Assembly (NCBI GenBank): GCA_947449015.1
Contig: CANFQA010000022.1
Coordinates: 1-42,689 of the forward strand
Direction: 5' to 3'
Source: Microthrixaceae bacterium
GTDB taxonomy: Bacteria; Actinomycetota; Acidimicrobiia; Acidimicrobiales; Acidimicrobilacustridaceae
DNA length: 42,689 nucleotides
Shown here: one piece after another, positions 17,639 to 27,035 of the stretch
How positions within the stretch are numbered: position 1 is the stretch's first letter
How the letters are laid out: every line of letters begins with the position of its first letter
Program-made: the position numbers and the translations under genes
Notes under the pieces: generated by a model
Told to the model about the DNA's origin: nothing
Databases searched by the model: none
Seen by the model: the letters and a program-made list of their open reading frames with translations, nothing else

Positions 17639-18745
17639 GTGAAGAAACTTGGTTCCACCCTCATCATTCTGTTGTCGCTCGGCTTGGCGGTTTCGCTTGT
17701 TGGCACCTCGTGCGCAGCGGTATCCCCCAAGGCGCTCAGCGTCGGTTCGTGGTCGCTTTCTGACAGTGACCTCACCTCGCAGATGTCGGCCTTCGCCGAT
17801 GTCTACGGGCAGGCCAATGGCTCTGCTACCGATCTGCACGGAGCCGATGGTTCGTCCTGGGCCACCTCGTTCACTTCTGCATTCCTGAATGATCAACTCA
17901 CCCTCCAGCTGGCTCGTCTCGATGTGGCCGAGCGCGGTCTCACCATCACTGATGCCGATCGACAGGCGGCGCAGCAGTTGCTTGAGCAGAACTTCACCTC
18001 ATCAAAGGGGCAGGGTGGCTCGTACTTCTCCAAGTTGGATGCCACCTATCGCCAGAACTTGATCGAAGGCGTCGCCGCTCAGAACGTGCTGGTGGCAGTG
18101 CTGCGCGATGAAGGCACGACCGATGAAGCATTGCGCCGCGTGTATGACGCCAGCGGTGACAAGTACAAGGGAACAAAGGTGTGTGCCAGTCACATCCTTA
18201 TCTTCGCCGGCACGACGCAAGGCCAGTCCACACCCACCGATGCCGACTACGCGACGGCGCTTGCCAAGATTCAACTCGTCCAGGCCCAGCTCACCGGTAC
18301 GTCCAATTTCGCTGACCTGGCCAAGACCAATTCCGATGACACCGGCAGCGGTGCTCAAGGCGGCGATCTCGGATGCAACGACAAGGGATCGTTCGTCGGT
18401 CCGTTCGATGACGCCGCATGGAACCAGCCCGTTGGAGTTGTGGGGCCGCCGGTCAAAACCATCTACGGCTATCACTTGATCCTGGTCACCGCTCGCGGCG
18501 ATCTCACCTTCGATGAGGTGAAGAATCAGATCGCCACGTCGTTGAAGAACGATCTCCGGTCGCTGCTCGACGCTGAGCTCGCCCGTATGGCTGGGACCGT
18601 GTCGATCGGTGTCGACGGTCGCTACGGCCGTTACGTAAGCGCCACAGGCACGATCGTTGCGCCAGCCGGCGCAACGCCGCCGAGCACGCTGGTTCCGACT
18701 GCATCTCTCAGTGGCTCGGGGCAGCCCACCTCCGGCACGAACTAG
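17639..18745 (+). CDS. PpiC/parvulin-type peptidyl-prolyl isomerase, exported (SurA-like)
   Basis: A 368-residue secreted foldase. The signal sequence VKKLGSTLIILLSLGLAVSLVGTSC ends at Cys25, a weak lipobox, so the protein is probably a lipoprotein or simply exported. A SurA_N-like helical segment (about 55-170) precedes a parvulin domain (about 175-300) with KVCASHILIF, FADLAKTNSDD, GGDLGCNDKGSFVGPFDDAAW and GYHLILV. A Ser/Thr/Pro-rich tail ends the protein. It likely assists folding of exported proteins. GTG 17639 is chosen because it gives the basic n-region; ATG 17594 and GTG 17582 are alternatives. It stands between mfd and mazG, where mycobacteria have mazG directly. Confidence 0.87.
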   Translation: MKKLGSTLIILLSLGLAVSLVGTSCAAVSPKALSVGSWSLSDSDLTSQMSAFADVYGQANGSATDLHGADGSSWATSFTSAFLNDQLTLQLARLDVAERGLTITDADRQAAQQLLEQNFTSSKGQGGSYFSKLDATYRQNLIEGVAAQNVLVAVLRDEGTTDEALRRVYDASGDKYKGTKVCASHILIFAGTTQGQSTPTDADYATALAKIQLVQAQLTGTSNFADLAKTNSDDTGSGAQGGDLGCNDKGSFVGPFDDAAWNQPVGVVGPPVKTIYGYHLILVTARGDLTFDEVKNQIATSLKNDLRSLLDAELARMAGTVSIGVDGRYGRYVSATGTIVAPAGATPPSTLVPTASLSGSGQPTSGTN

Positions 18746-18757
18746 TCGGTCGATGCC

Positions 18758-20164
18758 ATGGCGCACGCACCTCGGAGCCCAGGAGAAAACTCCTCAGTAG
18801 GAACCTCTGCGCGCATCGTGGTGGTGGGTTTGGGCCCGGGCGACACTGATCTGCTTACGGCCGGCACTCTTGCCGCGCTCGATCGTTCTGCCGTCCGATT
18901 TGTGCGTACTCGGCGCCATCCCGCGGCGAGTGTGCTCGCCGATGCTGTGAGTTTCGATTCTGTCTACGAGACGGCCGACTCCATGACTTCGGTCTACGCG
19001 ACCATCGTCGAGCAGTTGGTGTCTGCCGCAATCGAGCACGGCACAGTGCTCTATGCCGTACCCGGCTCACCGTTGGTGGCGGAGCACACCGTGGAACTTC
19101 TCCTCGCTGATGACAGGGTCGTTCTTGAGGTGTTGCCGGCGCTGTCGTTCCTTGATCTGGCTTGGGTTCGCCTCGGCGTCGATCCGGTTGAACAAGGCGT
19201 GCGTATCGTCGATGGTCATCGGTTCGCAGTGGAAGCAGCGGGGGAGCGCGGTCCGCTGCTTATCGCTCAGTGCGACTCAGCTCATGTGCTCTCCGACGTA
19301 AAACTCGCCCTCGACAGTGGTCCGATGCCCAGTCTCGATGCCGATGCCGAGGTGGTGGTGCTGCAACGGTTGGGGCTCCCTGATGAACGCGTCATGCGGG
19401 TGCCGTGGGCGGAACTCGATCGGATCGAAGCCGATCACCTCACGTCGGTGTACCTCCCGCAGCTGGCTGCACCGGTTGCGCAGGAGTTCATGGCGTTTGT
19501 TGAACTGGTGGCGACACTGCGGGCGCAATGCCCCTGGGATCAGGAACAGACCCACGAGTCGCTGCGACGACATCTGCTCGAGGAGTCCTACGAGGTGCTC
19601 GAAGCGATCGATCATCTCGACACCGAATCAGGTGAGGGCTACGAGCACCTCGAGGAAGAACTTGGCGATCTGCTTTTCCAGATTCTGTTCCACAGCCAAC
19701 TTGCCACCGAGGCCGGTCAGTTCACCATTGCCGATGTGGCGGTCAACGTGCACGACAAACTTCGGGCGCGTCACCCACATGTGTTCGGCGATGTCGAGGC
19801 GACCGATGCTGATGCCGTGGTGGCCAACTGGGAGCAGATCAAGAAATCAGAGAAGGGTCGCGCCAGTGTGTTCGACGGCGTCCCCGATGCCATTCCCGCG
19901 CTTCTCTATGCGCTCAAAGTGCAGAAGAAGGCTGAGAGCCTTCCCGCTCACCAGCAACTACCGGCTTGCGAGGTCGACCTTGATGGTCTGCTCGAAGGGG
20001 CACGGATCACCACCGACGAGGACTCGGTTGGGACTCTTCTGATGGCGGTGGTTGACCTGGCCCGCCGCCACGGAATCGATCCCGAGACCGCGCTGCGGAC
20101 AACGGCAGTACGGCAACGCGATGCCGCTCGGGCCTTCGAACTCGCCACTCACCCACAAGCATGA
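18758..20164 (+). CDS. mazG: Nucleoside triphosphate pyrophosphohydrolase MazG with N-terminal tetrapyrrole-methylase domain
   Basis: A 468-residue two-domain protein of YabN type. The N-terminal domain (about 20-225) begins VVVGLGPGDTDLLT and resembles the tetrapyrrole (SAM-dependent) methylase fold. The C-terminal MazG domain (about 240-460) has CPWDQEQTHESL and the metal-binding EESYEVLEAID...EEELGDLLFQ pattern that hydrolyses NTPs to NMPs and pyrophosphate, cleaning non-canonical nucleotides. The methylase half may be catalytically idle; that cannot be decided here. The start ATG lacks a clear ribosome-binding site. It lies 12 bp after the PPIase stop and upstream of eno. Confidence 0.93.
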   Translation: MAHAPRSPGENSSVGTSARIVVVGLGPGDTDLLTAGTLAALDRSAVRFVRTRRHPAASVLADAVSFDSVYETADSMTSVYATIVEQLVSAAIEHGTVLYAVPGSPLVAEHTVELLLADDRVVLEVLPALSFLDLAWVRLGVDPVEQGVRIVDGHRFAVEAAGERGPLLIAQCDSAHVLSDVKLALDSGPMPSLDADAEVVVLQRLGLPDERVMRVPWAELDRIEADHLTSVYLPQLAAPVAQEFMAFVELVATLRAQCPWDQEQTHESLRRHLLEESYEVLEAIDHLDTESGEGYEHLEEELGDLLFQILFHSQLATEAGQFTIADVAVNVHDKLRARHPHVFGDVEATDADAVVANWEQIKKSEKGRASVFDGVPDAIPALLYALKVQKKAESLPAHQQLPACEVDLDGLLEGARITTDEDSVGTLLMAVVDLARRHGIDPETALRTTAVRQRDAARAFELATHPQA

Positions 20165-21520
<1,356 letters not shown>

Positions 21521-21522
21521 TC

Positions 21523-22029
21523 ATGGCCCGCGTTCGCATTGGCGCTCGGAGGGCTGAGGCCACTCCGAAGCACGCTCGCCGCATTGCGGCGCGCTCTGCC
21601 GATGCTGGCCGCACCGCCACAGGTACCACCACACGCGCCAGCGCCAGCGCCTCAAGCACCAGCGGAAACGCGTTGGGCCCGAGATTGCGCCATTTCTGGG
21701 GCCGGCCGCGCATCATGCTCATCCTCGTGCCGCTCACCATCATCGTGCTTGTGGTTACCGCGCTGCCCACGCGTCAGTGGCTCGACAACCGCCGTTCCAT
21801 TGCCGCGGCCGAATCGCAGCTCTCCGATATCCGCGCCGCCAATGAGCAGTCGCAAGCGGCAGCCGAATCGCTGAAATCGGGAGCTGAACTCGAGCGCCTC
21901 GCCCGTGAGCAGTACGGGTATGCCAAGCCGGGCGAAGAGGTGTACCACGTGCTGCCGGCACCCCGAGATCCAGTGCGGGTGCCCAATGCCTGGCCCTTCA
22001 ATTCCCTAGGTGCTGCACTCGGTCGTTGA
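21523..22029 (+). CDS. DivIC/FtsB-like septum formation initiator
   Basis: A 168-residue single-pass membrane protein. A basic, Ala/Arg/Ser/Thr-rich cytoplasmic N-terminus (about 1-63) leads to one transmembrane helix (about 65-83, IMLILVPLTIIVLVVTALP), then a predicted coiled coil (about 88-120, RSIAAAESQLSDIRAANEQ) and a conserved C-terminal ELERLAREQYGYAKPGEEVYHVLP motif. This is the divisome FtsB/DivIC pattern, and it follows eno as does Rv1024 in M. tuberculosis. It begins 2 bp after the eno stop codon and is probably co-transcribed with it. Confidence 0.92.
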   Translation: MARVRIGARRAEATPKHARRIAARSADAGRTATGTTTRASASASSTSGNALGPRLRHFWGRPRIMLILVPLTIIVLVVTALPTRQWLDNRRSIAAAESQLSDIRAANEQSQAAAESLKSGAELERLAREQYGYAKPGEEVYHVLPAPRDPVRVPNAWPFNSLGAALGR

Positions 22030-22052
22030 GTCACTGCTCGCAATCGGTCAAC

Positions 22053-22087
22053 TAACCTTTGGTCTCTGCCCGGCGATGCCGTCGGGC
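22053..22087 (+). promoter_or_regulatory. Candidate -10 and hairpin upstream of the Mo-hydroxylase cluster
   Basis: TAACCT (22053-22058) may be a -10 element for the large-subunit gene; no well-spaced -35 is visible. Ten bases on, GCCCGGCG-ATGC-CGTCGGGC (22068-22087) forms an 8-bp stem with one G-T pair. It could end the eno-divIC transcript or sit at the start of the cox-like leader. Confidence 0.3.
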
Positions 22088-22121
22088 CATCGAGGGGGAG
22101 CGCACCAATGGGAGCACGACA

Positions 22122-24431
22122 ATGAGCGTCATGGGAACCCGGGTCCAACGCCGCGAGGATCCCACCTTCCTCACCGGTGCCAGCATCTACACCGCTGATC
22201 TGCGCGATCCACTGCTCGATGGCGCTGTCCATGCCCACTTCGTGCGCTCCACCATCGCCCACGGCCGCATCACCGAGCTCGATGTCAGCGAAGCTCAATC
22301 CGCGCCGGGTGTCGTGGCGGTGTTCACTGCCGCCGATATTGCCGCAGCCGGTGACCTCGGTTCCTTCGGTGTTCCCATCCCGGGCATGATCCCTGATGCG
22401 TTGGCCCGCCCGTGGCTCGCCGATGGCGTGGTCCGTTTTGTCGGCGAAGCAGTCGCCGTCATCGTTGCTGAATCCCGCGAGGCTGCTGAGGACGCTTCCG
22501 AACTCGTCATCGTTGATTACGACCCCATTGATGTGGTTGTCGACATGCTTGAAGCCGAAACCGATGCTGTGCTCGTGCATCCCGAGTTCGGCACCAACAC
22601 CGCACTGGCTGTTCCGTTCGGTCACTCCGAGGATCTCTTCGATGGCTGTGAAGTCGTGGTGACCCGCGACATCCTCAACCAGCGAGTGGCGGTATGTCCG
22701 CTTGAGCCGCGCGCGATTGCTGTGGTGTGGCATGAAGGTCGCCTTATTGCGTTCTCGTCGACCCAGGCACCGCATGGCGCCAAGGGCAAGCTCGCTGGCG
22801 TGTACGGCCTCGAGGCAGACCAGGTCCGAGTCGTCGCCCCTGCAGTTGGCGGCGGTTTCGGCGCCAAGATCAATCTTCAGTCTGACGAGGCGTTGCTTCC
22901 GTGGGTGTCGCGACGCATCAGTCGACCGGTGCGCTGGGCGGAGACCCGCGGCGAAAGCATGATCTCGATGCCGCATGGCCGTGCGCAGGCCCATCACATC
23001 GAAATCGGTGGTCGCCGCGACGGCACCATCGAGGCCTATCGCCTCACTGTTGTTCAGGACACCGGGGCCTATCCGGGTATGGGCTGCTTCCTGCCGTTCA
23101 TGACCCGCACCATGGCACCGGGTACCTATGACATTGCCAAGGTGGAGTGCAACGTCAAGAGCGTGATGACCAACACCACGCCAATCGAGGCTTATCGCGG
23201 TGCGGGTCGACCGGAAGCCACTGCCGCCATCGAGCGGGCCATCGATCTGTTCTCGCTCGAGATCGGCATGGATCCCGCCGAAGTACGTCGTCGCAACCTT
23301 GTGTCCGCGGACAACTTCCCGTTCACCACCGCCACTGGCGCGGTGTACGACGTGGGTGATTACGAGGGCGCGCTTGATCGTGCGCTTGCCACTGCTGACT
23401 ATCCGGCCTTGCGCGCCGAGCAGGCCGCGCGTCGTGCGGCAGGCGATCCAGTGCAACTCGGTATCGGTGTGTGCGTGTACGTCGAGATCACTGCTGGTCC
23501 GGCGGGCAATCAGGGTGAGTTCGCCAAGGTTGTGCTCGGCCATGACGGTGGAGTGACGGTGTACACGGGTTCCTCCGGTCACGGTCAGGGCCATGACACC
23601 TCTTGGGCGATGCTTGCCAATGAACTCACGGGCATCCCGATGGAACACATCAAGGTGGTGGCCAGCGATACCGATCTCGTGGCCGAAGGTCATGGAACCA
23701 TGGGTTCGCGCTCGCTGCAGTTAGGTGGCTCGGCTGTGTGGAAGGCCACTGAAGAGGTTGTTGAAAAGGCTCGTCTGGTGGCTTCCGAACTGCTCGAAGC
23801 AGCTGTCGCCGACGTTGTGCTCGATACCGATGCCGGCGTGTTTCATGTCAGCGGCTCGCCGTCGATTGCCAAGAGTTGGGCCGAGATCGGCGCCGCTGGC
23901 GACATCAACGAGGTGCTCGGTGGCGGTGTTGCCGGTGCTCCCATCGAGGTCTCACTGACATTCACCGCCGACAACGCAACCTTCCCCTTCGGCGCACATG
24001 TCGCAGTGGTCGAGGTTGACACCGAAACTGGACGCACCGAACTGCGTCGCATCATCACCTGCGACGATGCTGGACGCATCCTCAATCCGCTCATTGTCGA
24101 AGGGCAGCGTCACGGCGGCATCGCCCAAGGTGTTGCGCAGGCGCTTTATGAGGAGATGAGCTACGACGTCGATGGCAATCCCACCACGGCCAACCTGGCC
24201 GATTACGCGTTTATCTCGGCTGCGGAGCTGCCAAGCTTCGAGTTGGTTCCCATGGAGACACCTACACCAGTGAATCCTCTTGGTGCCAAGGGCATTGGGG
24301 AGTCAGGCGCCATCGGGTCGACGCCGGCGGTGCAAAGCGCAGTGATCGACGCGCTGACGCCCTTTGGAATCACGCACCTCGACATGCCGCTTAGCGCTTT
24401 GCGCGTGTGGCAAGCCATCGCCGCATCGTGA
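22122..24431 (+). CDS. Form II CoxL-like molybdenum hydroxylase large subunit
   Basis: A 769-residue xanthine-oxidase-family large subunit that would bind Mo-molybdopterin cytosine dinucleotide. The N-terminus MGTRVQRREDPTFLTGA is typical of aerobic CO-dehydrogenase-like proteins. GGGFGAKI lies in the first Mo-binding region, and the active-site loop reads AYRGAGR (about 357-363). That is the form II signature, not the form I AYxCSFR motif of true CO dehydrogenases. GIGESGA near the C-terminus carries the expected catalytic base Glu727. The substrate is therefore unknown, probably an organic N- or S-heterocycle, aldehyde or similar. ATG 22122 follows GGGAG. It heads a plus-strand run with the small membrane protein, coxD-, coxE- and xdhC-like genes. 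Confidence 0.92.
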   Translation: MSVMGTRVQRREDPTFLTGASIYTADLRDPLLDGAVHAHFVRSTIAHGRITELDVSEAQSAPGVVAVFTAADIAAAGDLGSFGVPIPGMIPDALARPWLADGVVRFVGEAVAVIVAESREAAEDASELVIVDYDPIDVVVDMLEAETDAVLVHPEFGTNTALAVPFGHSEDLFDGCEVVVTRDILNQRVAVCPLEPRAIAVVWHEGRLIAFSSTQAPHGAKGKLAGVYGLEADQVRVVAPAVGGGFGAKINLQSDEALLPWVSRRISRPVRWAETRGESMISMPHGRAQAHHIEIGGRRDGTIEAYRLTVVQDTGAYPGMGCFLPFMTRTMAPGTYDIAKVECNVKSVMTNTTPIEAYRGAGRPEATAAIERAIDLFSLEIGMDPAEVRRRNLVSADNFPFTTATGAVYDVGDYEGALDRALATADYPALRAEQAARRAAGDPVQLGIGVCVYVEITAGPAGNQGEFAKVVLGHDGGVTVYTGSSGHGQGHDTSWAMLANELTGIPMEHIKVVASDTDLVAEGHGTMGSRSLQLGGSAVWKATEEVVEKARLVASELLEAAVADVVLDTDAGVFHVSGSPSIAKSWAEIGAAGDINEVLGGGVAGAPIEVSLTFTADNATFPFGAHVAVVEVDTETGRTELRRIITCDDAGRILNPLIVEGQRHGGIAQGVAQALYEEMSYDVDGNPTTANLADYAFISAAELPSFELVPMETPTPVNPLGAKGIGESGAIGSTPAVQSAVIDALTPFGITHLDMPLSALRVWQAIAAS

Positions 24432-24437
24432 TCGCTC

Positions 24438-24653
24438 GTGACTGAGTCCGAACCGGCCGATCGCATTCGAGCACCCAAGCAGCGTTGGCAGAGTTCGGCC
24501 CGATGGACCCTTGTGGCCGTTGTTGGCGTGGTCGTCATCGGTGGTCTCGGGTTCTACGCCCTGTTCCTGCGTGGCGATCCCTCACCTCCGCCCCCGGCCC
24601 GGATTGTCACTACCACGAGCACCTCCACCATTGTCGCTGGGCCCACCCCCTGA
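24438..24653 (+). CDS. Small single-pass membrane protein in the cox-like cluster
   Basis: A 71-residue protein that I do not recognise. It has a charged N-terminus (RAPKQRWQSSARW), one transmembrane helix (about 23-44, TLVAVVGVVVIGGLGFYALFL) and a Pro/Thr-rich tail (PSPPPPARIVTTTSTSTI). By the positive-inside rule the tail faces outside. GTG 24438 lies 6 bp after the large-subunit stop and no strong ribosome-binding site is visible. It sits between the CoxL-like and CoxD-like genes, where no such gene belongs in the classical cox order. Alternatively it could be a spurious frame, but the well-formed helix and clean intergenic fit favour a real gene. Confidence 0.55.
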   Translation: MTESEPADRIRAPKQRWQSSARWTLVAVVGVVVIGGLGFYALFLRGDPSPPPPARIVTTTSTSTIVAGPTP

Positions 24654-24661
24654 TCGACCGG

Positions 24662-24667
24662 TAGCCT
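24662..24667 (+). promoter_or_regulatory. Candidate -10 element for leaderless coxD-like gene
   Basis: TAGCCT ends 7 bases before the GTG start at 24675, the spacing expected for a leaderless transcript. No matching -35 is seen. It would give the maturation genes a promoter separate from that of the large subunit. Confidence 0.3.
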
Positions 24668-24674
24668 CGCCCTC

Positions 24675-25589
24675 GTGTCTGCTGGCTCCCCGTACTCCAC
24701 GATCTCTCTCGACGAAGTCGTCGCTGGCCTCGGCGCCAATGGGTACCTGCCCGATGAGGGCCTGGCGACTGCAGTGCTTCTCGCATTGCGCATGCAGCGG
24801 CCGCTGCTGCTCGAGGGTGAGCCGGGAACCGGCAAGACCGAATTGGCCCGCGCTCTTAGTGCATGGACCGGTGGTTCACTGATCCGCCTCCAGTGCTACG
24901 AGGGTCTCGATGCCGCCCAGGCGCTCTATGAGTGGGACTACACCCGACAGTTGATGCATCTGCGTACTGCCGAGGCAGTTGGCGCGGTGACCGACGCGTC
25001 AGCCCTCGAGGGTGAGCTCTATGGCGAGCGCTTCCTCATTCGCCGACCGCTGCTGCAGGCCATCTCGGAGAGCAATGGAACGCCACCGGTGCTGCTCATC
25101 GACGAACTTGATCGTGCTGATGATGAGTTCGAGGCATTCCTACTTGAGGTACTCGCCGAATTCTCGGTCACGGTGCCTGAGCTGGGAACCTTCACTGCAT
25201 CGGTGCCTCCGATCGTGATCATCACCTCCAACCGCACACGAGATGTGCATGACGCGCTCAAGCGTCGATGCCTCTATCACTGGGTTGAGCATCCCAACCT
25301 CGAGCGTGAGATCGCCATTGTGCGCTCACGGGTGCCCGAGGCACCCGAGGCGCTTACTCGTCAGGTGGCAGCGCTCACCGCTGCGCTGCGCGATCTGGGG
25401 CTGCAGAAGCCACCCGGTGTCGCGGAGACCATCGACTGGGTGAGGGCCATTGGCGTCCTGCAGCTCGATCAGCTCGATGACGTGGCTGTCTCTGCCACGC
25501 TCGGTGCGGTGTTGAAATACCGAGAGGACACCGAACGGGTCCGGGCTGTTGGAATCTCCGCCCTCGTGGCCGATGCCCTCTCCCGCTGA
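24675..25589 (+). CDS. CoxD-like MoxR-type AAA+ ATPase
   Basis: A 304-residue AAA+ ATPase of the MoxR/CoxD group. Walker A is GEPGTGKTELA (about 48-58), Walker B is VLLIDELDRAD, and ITSNRTRDVHDALKRRC includes sensor 1 and the arginine-finger region. In Oligotropha (Afipia) carboxidovorans, CoxD acts with CoxE to mature the active site of the Mo hydroxylase; the same role is inferred here. GTG 24675 gives MSAGSPYSTISL. It overlaps the following VWA gene by 17 bp, so production of the two partners is linked. Confidence 0.9.
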   Translation: MSAGSPYSTISLDEVVAGLGANGYLPDEGLATAVLLALRMQRPLLLEGEPGTGKTELARALSAWTGGSLIRLQCYEGLDAAQALYEWDYTRQLMHLRTAEAVGAVTDASALEGELYGERFLIRRPLLQAISESNGTPPVLLIDELDRADDEFEAFLLEVLAEFSVTVPELGTFTASVPPIVIITSNRTRDVHDALKRRCLYHWVEHPNLEREIAIVRSRVPEAPEALTRQVAALTAALRDLGLQKPPGVAETIDWVRAIGVLQLDQLDDVAVSATLGAVLKYREDTERVRAVGISALVADALSR

Positions 25590-26724
25590 CACCAACGTCG
25601 ACGAACGACGGGTTGCTGGATTCATCGACGCCTTGCGTCAGACAGGGCTTCCGGTGGCGGTGGGTGGATCGATTCTGCACGCACAGGCACTCGCTCTGCT
25701 CGATGTCGATCTTGATTCGATGTACTGGGCGGGACGCATCACGCTCACTCATTCTCAGGCCGAGATCAAACTGTTCGACACAGTGTTTGCCCAGTGGTGG
25801 GGTGGGGGTTCCGAGTCGGGCATGGAGTTCGTGGTCGAACAGCAACAGATCATCGGAGTCGACGATGGGGACGATGCTGTCGATGAGCAAGACGTCGATT
25901 CCAACGACATTGCTGATGAGATTGCTGATGAGGATCCCCAGTGGTCGCTGCGCTTCAGCGCCGTCGAAACCCTCCGGTCGCGTGACTTCGCCGGCCTCAA
26001 CTCCGAAGAGCGCGAGCAGGTCACTGCGCTGCTCGCCGATCTTCGCCTCATCGGATCATTGCGCCGATCGCGGCGACGTCGACCAGTGCACCATGGAGGT
26101 CGACCGGATCTGCGCCGCACTGTTCGGTCCTCGATGCGCACCGGTGGCGAACCATTGCGCAGGGCCATGTCGGCGCCATCGCGTCGAGCGCGCCGAGTTG
26201 TATTGCTCGCTGATATCAGCGGTTCGATGGAGCTCTACAGCCGAGTCTTGATGCAGTTCGCTCACGCCGCGGTGGTTTCCGGCGCCGAGGTTGAGACCTT
26301 CGCTATTGGTACCCGCCTCACCCGCCTCACCCGCGAACTCACCACCCACGACCCTGACCAAGCCTTGGCCCGTGCCGCCGAAGCGGTGCCTGATTGGTCG
26401 GGGGGCACTCGGCTTGGCGCAGCACTGCAGAAGTTCAATGACGAGTGGGGCGTGCGGGGAATGGCCCGCGGCGCAATCGTTGTGATCCTTTCCGATGGTT
26501 GGGATCGTGGCGAGCCCGCCGAACTGGCGACCCAGATGCAACGACTCGCCCGGGTGGCTCATCGCATTGTCTGGGTCAATCCGCTGCGCGCTTCCGATGG
26601 CTATGAGCCGACTGCCCGAGGGATGGCGGCGGCGTTACCCTTCGTGGATGACTTCATCGACGGCCACAGCCTCGACTCCCTCGATCACCTCTCGCGTCTC
26701 GTGGCCACGGAGTTGATCCGATGA
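25573..26724 (+). CDS. CoxE-like VWA-domain protein
   Basis: A 383-residue protein. The N-terminal half is helical and includes an acidic stretch (about 95-125, rich in Asp/Glu). The C-terminal von Willebrand A domain has an intact MIDAS motif D-I-S-G-S (Asp214, Ser216, Ser218). Such CoxE proteins pair with CoxD-type ATPases as metal-chelatase-like machines for Mo-hydroxylase maturation. The ATG at 25573 lies inside the end of the coxD-like gene and is preferred over a further upstream start that overlaps more. Its stop overlaps the start of the xdhC-like gene (ATGA). Confidence 0.9.
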   Translation: MPSPADTNVDERRVAGFIDALRQTGLPVAVGGSILHAQALALLDVDLDSMYWAGRITLTHSQAEIKLFDTVFAQWWGGGSESGMEFVVEQQQIIGVDDGDDAVDEQDVDSNDIADEIADEDPQWSLRFSAVETLRSRDFAGLNSEEREQVTALLADLRLIGSLRRSRRRRPVHHGGRPDLRRTVRSSMRTGGEPLRRAMSAPSRRARRVVLLADISGSMELYSRVLMQFAHAAVVSGAEVETFAIGTRLTRLTRELTTHDPDQALARAAEAVPDWSGGTRLGAALQKFNDEWGVRGMARGAIVVILSDGWDRGEPAELATQMQRLARVAHRIVWVNPLRASDGYEPTARGMAAALPFVDDFIDGHSLDSLDHLSRLVATELIR

Positions 26725-27035
26725 AGGAGATCATGGCTGACCTCGATCGGTGGCGAGCACAAGGGCGTCGCGTCGTTTTGGCTCGCGTCGTCGACATTGA
26801 AGGCTCGGGTCCGCGCCTGCCGGGCGCAGCTATGGCCGTTGCCGATGATGGCGAGGTGGCCGGATCAGTGTCGGGAGGATGTGTCGAAGGCGCAGTTGTC
26901 GCCGAGGCACTCGACATCCTCGCGACCGGCGATCGGCGACTTGTCACCTTCGGATACAGCGATGATGACGCATTCGCCGTGGGTCTTACCTGCGGCGGCA
27001 CCGTGCACCTGTTCCTCGAACCACTCGACTGGTGA
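26721..27035 (+). CDS. XdhC/CoxI N-terminal domain protein (Cys-bearing)
   Basis: A 104-residue protein consisting only of the XdhC/CoxI N-terminal domain (PF02625 type). It contains the typical VDIEGSGPRLPGAAMAV segment, GSVSGGCVEG with the conserved cysteine (Cys54), and GLTCGGTVHLFLEP. XdhC proteins bind and insert the (sulfurated) Mo-cofactor into the hydroxylase, with the cysteine implicated in cofactor handling. Start overlaps the coxE-like stop by four bases and its stop overlaps the next gene (GTGA), indicating tight coupling. It is normal for bacteria to split XdhC-like proteins, but here the second protein lacks the GGC motif. Confidence 0.9.
   Translation: MKEIMADLDRWRAQGRRVVLARVVDIEGSGPRLPGAAMAVADDGEVAGSVSGGCVEGAVVAEALDILATGDRRLVTFGYSDDDAFAVGLTCGGTVHLFLEPLDW

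Noticed and set aside
22122-24431. True aerobic CO dehydrogenase (form I CoxL)
   Set aside because: The active-site loop is AYRGAGR, the form II signature, not AYxCSFR.
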